Below are positions 1 to 5,268 of a stretch of 6,476 bases of DNA, one piece after another. Both the position numbers and the translations under genes were made by a program. The stretch is taken from NCBI GenBank assembly GCA_022425585.1, contig JAKMFF010000138.1, forward strand, positions 1-6,476, read 5' to 3'. Position 1 is the stretch's first letter. Each line of letters opens with the position of its first letter. The notes under the pieces are model-generated. The model did no database searches and was not told the origin of the DNA. It saw only the letters and a list, made by a program, of their open reading frames with translations. The stretch is from Candidatus Poseidoniaceae archaeon (GTDB taxonomy: Archaea; Thermoplasmatota; Poseidoniia; Poseidoniales; Poseidoniaceae).

Positions 1-1
1 C

Positions 2-1171
2 ATAAACTGCGGAGTCAGAGTTTTAGCACTAGAGGCAACTATCGATGATATTCCAAACATCAAAAAACTCGGCGGCAGGATCGCCGGCAGAATCCCAGCC
101 GGTGCTTCTGGTAAGGGCGGACTTGACATCAATATGGCTGAAATTAAACAACTCACTCAAGGTGGTGCTCAAGCAGCAATTGAATTAGGTATTGGCTATG
201 ATGAGGACCTTGCGGTACTGGAATCTAATGGGCTCCTAGAAGTGGAGGATAACGACCTGTCTTCTAGAGCATTAGAGCGTGGACTTAGGGCGCTTGGAAC
301 TCTAGGTAGTGGCAATCATTTCATGGAATTACAATCGGTTGAGCAAGTTGCTGACCAAGAAACTGCAAAACAATGGGGCCTGTATGAAGGGCAATTATTA
401 GCCATGATTCACTCTGGTTCAAGAGGACTAGGTCATCAAGTATGCAGTGAGCATTCTAGAAAACTAGAGCAAAAATATCGCAAGACTGCTGATGGATGGC
501 ACTCAGAAGAATATGGCTTCACTTTGTCTGACCGACAACTAGCCTGTGCGCCTATGCACTCAAAAGCCGGACAAGACTACCTTAACCAAATGAATGCAGC
601 AGCAAATTTTGCTTTTGCTAATCGTAGTGCTTTAGCCCATCGACTAAGAGAGGTATTGAAATTAGAAATGGGCATTGATGGTGAAGCAAGGACTTTGTAT
701 GATGTGGCTCATAACATCGCTAAAATCGAAACCCATAATTTGCACGGCAAAAACTGCCAATGTGCGGTTCATCGCAAAGGTGCGACTAGAGCATTTGCTG
801 GAGACAGTGGACATATTGAAGCAAGTTTCCAGCAAACTGGCCAACCAGTATTGGTACCTGGTGATATGGGTACTGGGTCATGGATTATGGCTGGGCCACA
901 AACCGGTCAGAACCAAGCGTTTGGCTCCTCTTGCCACGGGGCAGGCAGAGCATTGTCAAGAACTAAAGCCAAGAAAACTATTGATGGTAAAGCGCTAAAA
1001 AAGCGTCTTGAAGATGCGGGAATACGAATCCATGCATCAACACCTAACGTACTTTCAGAAGAAGCACCAGATGCTTACAAAGATGTTGATGAAGTAATCG
1101 ATTTGACTAGCCGTGCAGGTCTAGCAAGACCTGTGGTAAGAATGCGCCCAAATATTGTAATTAAAGGCTAA
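2..1171 (+). CDS. rtcB: RtcB RNA-splicing ligase, 5'-truncated by the window edge
   Basis: RtcB joins 2',3'-cyclic-phosphate (or 3'-phosphate) RNA ends to 5'-hydroxyl ends using GTP and Mn2+; in archaea it seals tRNA exons after intron removal. The reading frame is open from base 2, so the gene starts before the window, and the ATG at 134 is internal. The visible 389 codons begin with INCGVR, the metal-binding Cys motif (Cys codon 8-10). GTLGSGNHF follows (Asn/His at 314-319), then HSGSRGLGH (His at 410-412), AHN (His at 710-712), HRKGATRAF, GDMGTGSW, and SSCHGAGRALSR, whose His at 935-937 matches the guanylylated histidine. The protein ends in VIKG, with the conserved penultimate lysine. Compared with the roughly 480-residue archaeal enzyme, about 90-95 N-terminal residues are missing. 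All catalytic residues in the visible part are intact, so the gene should be functional. The identification is firm. Confidence 0.97.
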   Translation: MNCGVRVLALEATIDDIPNIKKLGGRIAGRIPAGASGKGGLDINMAEIKQLTQGGAQAAIELGIGYDEDLAVLESNGLLEVEDNDLSSRALERGLRALGTLGSGNHFMELQSVEQVADQETAKQWGLYEGQLLAMIHSGSRGLGHQVCSEHSRKLEQKYRKTADGWHSEEYGFTLSDRQLACAPMHSKAGQDYLNQMNAAANFAFANRSALAHRLREVLKLEMGIDGEARTLYDVAHNIAKIETHNLHGKNCQCAVHRKGATRAFAGDSGHIEASFQQTGQPVLVPGDMGTGSWIMAGPQTGQNQAFGSSCHGAGRALSRTKAKKTIDGKALKKRLEDAGIRIHASTPNVLSEEAPDAYKDVDEVIDLTSRAGLARPVVRMRPNIVIKG

Positions 1172-1172
1172 A

Positions 1173-1361
1173 TCACATACAAAATTTAGTGTGTGATTGA
1201 CCAGGTATAGTTGGTGCAGCACCGGTGTGTACTCCATCTGGCTCTTCACAAATAACGCTGAGTAACGTGTTGACAAGTTCTTTTAGCTCGTCTACTTGTG
1301 ATTGTAATTCTTTCATCCGACTTTTCATGTCTACTTTGTTTTCTAAACTGATTCCCATCAT
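1173..1361 (-). CDS. Small coiled-coil protein, 62 aa, function unknown
   Basis: I do not recognise a family. The protein begins MMGISLENKVD. Residues 12-37 form an uninterrupted heptad pattern: Met12, Met16, Leu19, Val23, Leu26, Val30, Leu33 and Ile37 are spaced 4-3-4-3-4-3-4, with charged or polar residues between them. This predicts one amphipathic helix that probably self-associates. A flexible tail follows, rich in Gly, Pro, Ala and Thr, and ends in FCM. It has no membrane segment and no signal peptide. The TGA lies one base past the rtcB stop, tail to tail. A TATA-like box sits about 43 bp upstream of the ATG, which would give a leader of roughly 18 nt, but no strong Shine-Dalgarno precedes the start. 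The second ATG at 1358 is an alternative start. The regular heptad and the promoter argue for a real gene; its short length is the main reason for doubt. Confidence 0.6.
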   Translation of the reverse strand: MMGISLENKVDMKSRMKELQSQVDELKELVNTLLSVICEEPDGVHTGAAPTIPGQSHTKFCM

Positions 1362-1370
1362 ATCCCATCC

Positions 1371-1388
1371 AAGGAAGTTGCCTTCCTT
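1371..1388. repeat. Perfect 7-bp hairpin in the small gene's predicted leader
   Basis: AAGGAAG at 1371-1377 and CTTCCTT at 1382-1388 are exact reverse complements separated by the four bases TTGC. The hairpin would fold at or near the 5' end of the minus-strand transcript of the 62-aa gene, 10 bp before its start codon. On the opposite strand it lies downstream of rtcB but inside no obvious T-tract terminator. It could also be a protein-binding palindrome. Only the symmetry is seen; any role is inferred. Confidence 0.5.
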
Positions 1389-1400
1389 ATCCTCTTTTCA

Positions 1401-1408
1401 ATAAAATA
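1401..1408 (-). promoter_or_regulatory. TATA-like box for the small coiled-coil gene
   Basis: On the minus strand the sequence reads TATTTTAT. Its centre lies about 43 bp upstream of the ATG at 1361. Archaeal initiation normally falls about 25 bp downstream of the box, which would put the start site near 1379 and give a leader of about 18 nt. The plus strand (AATAAAAT) is also TATA-like, so direction is not fixed by the box alone. This is assigned from position and composition only. Confidence 0.4.
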
Positions 1409-1430
1409 GCCTATTAATCTTTGAGGCTAT
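1406..1430. repeat. 7-bp inverted repeat overlapping the TATA-like box
   Basis: ATAGCCT at 1406-1412 and AGGCTAT at 1424-1430 are exact reverse complements around an 11-base spacer. The left arm overlaps the TATA-like element at 1401-1408 by three bases, and the rest covers the place where the BRE of a minus-strand promoter would lie. An operator bound by a dimeric regulator is one reading; a weak stem-loop is another. A 7-bp palindrome in a 150-bp AT-rich gap is not rare by chance. Confidence 0.4.
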
Positions 1431-1431
1431 C

Positions 1432-1458
1432 AAGGAGGTGAAAATGCACTTTTCTTAA
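1432..1458 (+). other. Strong Shine-Dalgarno plus four-codon mini-ORF (MHFS)
   Basis: AAGGAGGTG at 1432-1440 is an essentially perfect complement of the 16S rRNA 3' end. It is followed after three bases by ATG at 1444, and the frame closes after four codons (Met-His-Phe-Ser-stop, 1444-1458). No longer reading frame follows, and the next gene is tRNA-Thr at 1510. The AT-rich element at 1400-1407 could serve as a plus-strand TATA box for a transcript starting close to 1430. Whether this is translated, a remnant of a lost gene start, or coincidence cannot be decided here. The match is better than that before any recognised gene in the window. Confidence 0.35.
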
Positions 1459-1472
1459 CCTAAATATTTGAC

Positions 1473-1485
1473 GAAGCGTTATATT
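1473..1485 (+). promoter_or_regulatory. BRE/TATA promoter of tRNA-Thr
   Basis: TTATATT at 1479-1485 is centred 28 bp before the first base of tRNA-Thr, the expected place for an archaeal box A when the transcript begins close to the mature 5' end. The six purine-rich bases just upstream (GAAGCG, 1473-1478) are at the BRE position. The call rests on spacing and composition. Confidence 0.55.
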
Positions 1486-1509
1486 CATCGTGCATTTCGC
1501 TGCCTTTGC

Positions 1510-1584
1510 GCCACTGTGGCTTAGGGGTATAGCACCTCATTGGTAATGAGGAGGTCGCGAGTTCAAATCTCGCCAGTGGCTCCA
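1510..1584 (+). tRNA. tRNA-Thr (anticodon GGU)
   Basis: This cloverleaf is intronless. The acceptor stem GCCACTG (1510-1516) pairs perfectly with CAGTGGC (1574-1580). The D arm starts at 1519 and has the loop AGGGGTA, with one mismatch closing the stem. The anticodon stem CCTCA/TGAGG (1535-1539, 1547-1551) encloses TTGGTAA, placing anticodon GGT at 1542-1544, which reads ACC and ACU threonine codons. The variable loop has five bases. The T arm GCGAG-TTCAAAT-CTCGC occupies 1557-1573. The discriminator is T at 1581, and CCA is encoded at 1582-1584. Starting G1-C72 and C2-G71 pairs and G35/U36 agree with threonine identity. A TATA-like element lies 28 bp upstream. The gene converges on tRNA-Ser 22 bp away. 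Confidence 0.95.
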
Positions 1585-1606
1585 GCGTATAATTTCGGTT
1601 ACGTCA

Positions 1607-1692
1607 TGGCGCCGAGAGAGGGATTTGAACCCCCGAGGGAAGATCCCACGCGATTTCCAGTCGCGCGCACTACCAGGCTATGCGATCTCGGC
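1607..1692 (-). tRNA. tRNA-Ser (anticodon GGA)
   Basis: Read on the minus strand from 1692, the acceptor GCCGAGA pairs perfectly with TCTCGGC (plus 1611-1617). The D arm GCAT...GTGC holds a loop with GG. The anticodon stem CGCGA/TCGCG encloses CTGGAAA, giving anticodon GGA, which reads UCC and UCU serine codons. A long variable arm of about 14 bases, with a GGGA...TCCC-type stem, makes it a class II tRNA, as required for serine. The T arm is GGGGG-TTCAAAT-CCCTC with one G-U pair. The discriminator is G (plus 1610) and CCA is encoded (plus 1607-1609). There is no intron. A short open frame on the plus strand through this region is an artefact of the two tRNAs. Confidence 0.95.
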
Positions 1693-1717
1693 TTATCTGC
1701 GCCGTGGCCTACTTCCC

Positions 1718-1725
1718 GTTTAACA
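1718..1725 (-). promoter_or_regulatory. Weak TATA-like box for tRNA-Ser
   Basis: On the minus strand TGTTAAAC is centred about 29 bp upstream of the tRNA-Ser 5' end, the right distance for an archaeal box A. The match to a TATA consensus is poor, so the call depends mainly on position. Confidence 0.35.
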
Positions 1726-1736
1726 TTCTCGCCTAG

Positions 1737-1745
1737 AAATTTTAG
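1737..1745 (+). promoter_or_regulatory. TATA-like box for the three-gene operon
   Basis: AAATTTTAG is the best AT-rich element in the gap between tRNA-Ser and the membrane-protein gene. Its centre is about 50 bp before the ATG at 1791, which predicts transcription from about 1767 and a leader of about 24 nt. If so, the alternative GTG at 1770 would sit at the very 5' end of the message. No other candidate promoter is seen before the two downstream genes. Confidence 0.4.
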
Positions 1746-1790
1746 TCGTAAAACCGAAAGAACTCATAGGTGAGTTGCTTAGGGGCTAGT

Positions 1791-2918
1791 ATGAGCGAGC
1801 CGTCCGCTGAGTCAGGTGTGGCTAAGGACAAAGATGGTATCCCGTTTAAATTACGAGATGTTACCCTGAGCCGTCAGGCTAGTAATATTCATCCAATATT
1901 TGGTAAAATAGACGAAATTCGCAAGCAATGCAAGTTTATGATTATGCTTGCAGCCAGTAGTTGGAAGCGAGAATACTACCTAATGGCAGGATTTGGAATC
2001 ATAGCATTTGTGCTGGGCTCTCTTTCTACTGATGTAATCTCTGGAGGAGATACGAGTATCAGAGGAATGGATGGTTTGTTTGGCATAGGCTCGTTTTCGT
2101 TCTTCCAGATGTTACTTTCTATTGCTGCATGGATAGTCTTCATGTACTTTGTCTGGGTTGAATTTCCAGTTATGCGCATTCACTCAATTACCCTAATGCT
2201 ATTATGGAATGGTATGATATTAGCTAACGTATTCTTCCATCAAAAAAATCAAAATTTCCCCGAGGGATCATCGCTGTCTGACATGATGTACGGAACATTG
2301 ATAATGCTTGTAGTGGTCTTTTTCTCATACTTCTTTTGGAAAGCAGTAACTGACACAAGAGACTTGTACGTACAAATACATCATGTCCATGAAGATGTTA
2401 GAGTAATGGAGCAAAACATGTATGAGTACTCGTTAAATGGATGGGGAGCAGTACTTCTTGGATGGTTTTCTGCGGCATTTATCTCCGCATGGAGTGGGGT
2501 TAATTTCATTGCCACAAGAAATAATGATGACTATTTTGCCTTATTCCTTCACATCACTTCTGGTATTTTGGTAATTCCATTATTCCTTGGACTTATCTGG
2601 TATCCTCAAAGAATGTTGGGGATTACTGCCAAAATTAGTACCTCTGCTGCCTTAACTGCAGAAATCGAAATGCAGCAAGGTCAGTTGAATTTGGCTGCTG
2701 ATGCCAAATGTCCTGAATGCTCTGCTGCAGTAGAAGTATCGCTTCAACTGGATGGTCAAATCGCTGTACCATGTAAAAACCCTGCCTGTGAAACCTTTGG
2801 GGTAATTGGTTCGGTATGCCTAACTTGTGGCGACGAACATCCTTCAAGATTCAATTGTCAGTCTTGTAATACCAACATTCCATATGTTGATACTATACCT
2901 GATACGGAGGCTTGGTGA
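1791..2918 (+). CDS. Six-helix membrane protein with C-terminal double zinc ribbon
   Basis: I do not recognise a named family. The 375 residues have an N-terminal soluble segment (1-60). About six hydrophobic helices follow, near 62-82, 103-123, 130-149, 166-185, 217-237 and 249-270. An even number of helices and the basic flanks suggest both ends face the cytoplasm. After a short linker the tail (305-375) carries eight cysteines in four pairs: CPEC (307/310), CKNPAC (328/333), CLTC (343/346) and CQSC (356/359), the layout of two successive zinc ribbons. The start chosen is ATG 1791, with AGGGG five bases upstream. A GTG at 1770 in frame would add seven unlikely residues. It is the first gene of an apparent operon; its TGA shares a base with the next ATG. 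The ribbon could bind nucleic acid, a protein partner or metal, and nothing in the sequence decides which. Topology is by eye. Confidence 0.88.
   Translation: MSEPSAESGVAKDKDGIPFKLRDVTLSRQASNIHPIFGKIDEIRKQCKFMIMLAASSWKREYYLMAGFGIIAFVLGSLSTDVISGGDTSIRGMDGLFGIGSFSFFQMLLSIAAWIVFMYFVWVEFPVMRIHSITLMLLWNGMILANVFFHQKNQNFPEGSSLSDMMYGTLIMLVVVFFSYFFWKAVTDTRDLYVQIHHVHEDVRVMEQNMYEYSLNGWGAVLLGWFSAAFISAWSGVNFIATRNNDDYFALFLHITSGILVIPLFLGLIWYPQRMLGITAKISTSAALTAEIEMQQGQLNLAADAKCPECSAAVEVSLQLDGQIAVPCKNPACETFGVIGSVCLTCGDEHPSRFNCQSCNTNIPYVDTIPDTEAW
2906..2910 (+). promoter_or_regulatory. Ribosome binding site deciding the desulfurase start
   Basis: GGAGG lies seven bases before ATG 2918 and within the last codons of the membrane-protein gene. 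It selects ATG 2918 over the in-frame TTG (2912) and GTG (2915) just upstream, and with the TGATG overlap it suggests translational coupling. Confidence 0.75.
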
Positions 2919-4135
2919 TGGACTACTCACACCTAAGAGAGGACTTCCCCACACTTCGTCAAGAAGATGCACCGGCTTACTTGGACAATGCTTGTGTAAC
3001 ATTGAAACCGGATTCTGTGATAAAATCAATTAGTGACTATTACAGCATGTACCCAGGTTGTGGCGGACGTTCTGTTCACCGTTATGGCACACAGGTGTCC
3101 AGATTGGTGTCTAACTCAAGAAAGTCAATTGCCGATTTTATCAATGCTAAATCTGTTAATGAAGTAGTGTTTAGCCGGAATACTACCCATTCGATTAATC
3201 AGATTGCTAAAGGTATATCTTGGCAAGAAGGCGATGTAGTAATTACCGGTGATCGAGAGCATAATTCAAATCTAGTTCCGTGGCTACAACTTGTTGAAGA
3301 ACAGGGTATAGAACACGTGATAGTCAAATCCAATCCAGATAATACGTTTAATCTAGAAAATTTTGAGCAGTTGTGTGATGACCATGGAGATAGGTTGAAA
3401 ATGGTGTCTCTTAGCCATGTTGGAAACTTGGATGGCATCGACATACCTATTGCTAAAATAGCCGAAATCACCCACCGCTATGACGCCTTAATTGCAGTGG
3501 ATGGAGCACAATCAGCTCCGCACATGAATGTTGATGTTCAGGCTTTAGATATTGATTTCCTATCATTTTCTATCCACAAAATGTGTGGTCCTTCTGGCAT
3601 GGGTGGACTATGGGGTCGATATGAATTACTTGACTCTCTAAGATCGATTCAGTCTGGTGGACAAACCGTGGAGACGGCTCATTATGACTCGGTTAAGTGG
3701 GCAGCACCACCGTCAAGATTTGAAGGTGGACTTGGTAACTTTGCCGGCATGATTGCCAGTGGTAAGGCAATTGAGTACCTGAGTAAATTAAACATGGATG
3801 ATGTTCATGAACATGAAATAAAATTAAACACAATAATCACCGAGCGGATTAAACATCTGGATGCAATCGAAATAATTGGTCCTGAAGATGCCAGTAAAAG
3901 GGGCGGTATTTGCTCCATTTTGATGGGGGAATTACCATCCCATGATATCGCATTACTGCTTGATGAAGCGGCTGGTGTAATGGTAAGAAGTGGCCAGCAT
4001 TGTGTACATTCATGGTTTAATTCTCGAGGGATTGAAAACGGCTCCCTTAGGGCTTCAGCCTACTTTTACAACACCGAAGAAGAAGTAAAACTTTTTGCGG
4101 ACACATTTTGTGAGGCAGTTGAAGCATTCAGTTGA
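2918..4135 (+). CDS. Group II (SufS-like) cysteine desulfurase, PLP-dependent
   Basis: Enzymes of this family use PLP to take sulfur from L-cysteine, leaving a persulfide on a catalytic cysteine for Fe-S cluster or thio-cofactor assembly. The 405 residues are a normal length for SufS. Visible landmarks are YLDNAC (21-26, where most members have YLDNAA), EHNSNLVPW (His115, stacking on PLP), DGAQSAPH (Asp195, Gln198), SIHKMCGPSG with the Schiff-base Lys221, VRSGQHC with catalytic Cys362, and SLRASAYFYNT with Arg379, the likely substrate-carboxylate ligand. The RxGxHC setting and short active-site loop mark group II, not IscS. No sufBCD, sufE/sufU or scaffold gene is present in the window. The gene overlaps the membrane-protein stop by one base and ends 5 bp before the protease. 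Other family functions, such as selenocysteine lyase, are possible. Family assignment is strong; exact substrate and partner are unknown. Confidence 0.9.
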   Translation: MDYSHLREDFPTLRQEDAPAYLDNACVTLKPDSVIKSISDYYSMYPGCGGRSVHRYGTQVSRLVSNSRKSIADFINAKSVNEVVFSRNTTHSINQIAKGISWQEGDVVITGDREHNSNLVPWLQLVEEQGIEHVIVKSNPDNTFNLENFEQLCDDHGDRLKMVSLSHVGNLDGIDIPIAKIAEITHRYDALIAVDGAQSAPHMNVDVQALDIDFLSFSIHKMCGPSGMGGLWGRYELLDSLRSIQSGGQTVETAHYDSVKWAAPPSRFEGGLGNFAGMIASGKAIEYLSKLNMDDVHEHEIKLNTIITERIKHLDAIEIIGPEDASKRGGICSILMGELPSHDIALLLDEAAGVMVRSGQHCVHSWFNSRGIENGSLRASAYFYNTEEEVKLFADTFCEAVEAFS

Positions 4136-4140
4136 TAGTT

Positions 4141-5268
4141 ATGGAATCATCCAGTGACAACCAATCTTTCGATGAAATACCAGAGGCAACTATACTATCG
4201 CATAACGATTCAATTCGCCCGATAATAGGAATACTTCTAGCCGTAACAGTGATTCTAGCAACAGGATACCTAATTGCTCTAGTAATCGAAGAAAATCCCT
4301 TTGGGGTTCGACCATCTTCTAACGCACTGGAAGCCCAATCAGTTTACCAAGAACTAGTCCAAATCGATGAAGTGGGAGGAGACGGTACTGGAGTAAAGGT
4401 GTGCATTGTTGATTCAGGAATAGATACTAGTCATCCTGATTTGTCTGGAATTAATTTAGTTGCATGGCGAGATTTTGTTGGCAATCAAGATTCTGCTTAT
4501 GATGATCAGGGACACGGCACTAGTATGGCTGGAATCTTAGTAGGCAATGGCTATATCGAAGGTGTTGCGCCAAATGTGGATTTAGTAGTTGCCAAGGCTT
4601 TGTCAGAAAATGGTAGTGGAGAAGATTCAACTGTCGCTGATGCAATAGATTGGTGCGTAGATCAAGGTGTCCAAATCATTTCATTGTCACTTGGTGGTGC
4701 ACCGGGACTGATTCCTTTTAACCCATTTTCAGGCAGAGATTCCTCTGATGCGGCTAGTGATGCAATAGATTTAGGAATCGTGGTAATTGCTGCTGCTGGC
4801 AATGATGGTGGCCCTGATGATGATGGTGATGTAGCTCACCCATCTAGTGAAAGACTAGTAATTTCTGTTGGCGGAACTACTCAAACTGGTGAACATTGGA
4901 GCGGGTCATCTACTGGAGATAATAACGGCAATTTATTTCCATTAATCCTTCCCAGAAATGAACCGCATCAGAAGCCAGAAATTGTCGCTCCTGCCGAGTC
5001 TGTTCCGGTAATTAACAATCAAGGAACCTGGCAATTAGTCGATGGCACCAGTGCTGCCACAGTATACGTCACTGGAGCAATTGCATTATTACTCGAACAA
5101 AATCCTGAACTAGGCACTAGTGGGGGTCAGGCATCCGCAGATACTGTTATTCAAATTAAGCAGGCATTAATGGATACTGCAAAACCATTGCCAACTCAAG
5201 ACGGTCATGATGACGACTATGGTTACGGGATGATACAAATCGCCAATTTACTGGAAAGTTTTTCTTGA
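4141..5268 (+). CDS. Membrane-anchored subtilisin-family (S8) serine protease
   Basis: The 375-residue protein has a polar N-terminus, one hydrophobic helix at about 27-49, and then a subtilase catalytic domain from about residue 65 to the end. The catalytic triad is complete: Asp91 in VDSGID, His125 in GHGTSMAG and Ser304 in DGTSAAT. The oxyanion Asn221 lies in AAAGNDG. The helix lacks an obvious signal-peptidase site, so the domain is probably tethered outside the membrane. Only about 15 residues separate the helix from the catalytic domain, leaving no room for the usual inhibitory propeptide. The serine motif is unusual: the common GTSMATP becomes GTSAATV, losing the Pro. ATG 4141 is preferred. 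TTG 4132, which overlaps the previous stop, would add three residues. No clear Shine-Dalgarno precedes it, so it probably depends on coupling to the desulfurase gene. Family assignment is firm; the substrate is unknown. Confidence 0.92.
   Translation: MESSSDNQSFDEIPEATILSHNDSIRPIIGILLAVTVILATGYLIALVIEENPFGVRPSSNALEAQSVYQELVQIDEVGGDGTGVKVCIVDSGIDTSHPDLSGINLVAWRDFVGNQDSAYDDQGHGTSMAGILVGNGYIEGVAPNVDLVVAKALSENGSGEDSTVADAIDWCVDQGVQIISLSLGGAPGLIPFNPFSGRDSSDAASDAIDLGIVVIAAAGNDGGPDDDGDVAHPSSERLVISVGGTTQTGEHWSGSSTGDNNGNLFPLILPRNEPHQKPEIVAPAESVPVINNQGTWQLVDGTSAATVYVTGAIALLLEQNPELGTSGGQASADTVIQIKQALMDTAKPLPTQDGHDDDYGYGMIQIANLLESFS

Noticed and set aside
675..998. Plus-strand open frame of 107 codons
   Set aside because: It lies wholly inside rtcB in another frame, where the RtcB motifs are all in the main frame.
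1432..1440. The anti-SD-like minus strand as a 16S rRNA 3' end
   Set aside because: The bases before CACCTCCTT on the minus strand do not match the conserved 16S helix, so no rRNA is present.
1442..1497. 8-bp inverted repeat AAATGCAC/GTGCATTT
   Set aside because: The arms are 40 bases apart in an AT-rich gap, so a chance match is likely and no function is suggested.
1540..1773. Plus-strand open frame of 77 codons
   Set aside because: It runs through tRNA-Thr and the antisense of tRNA-Ser; the translated part reflects tRNA bases and has no protein-like features.
1770..1790. GTG start giving a 382-residue membrane protein
   Set aside because: ATG at 1791 has AGGGG at good spacing, and the extra residues (starting SCLGAS) add no domain.
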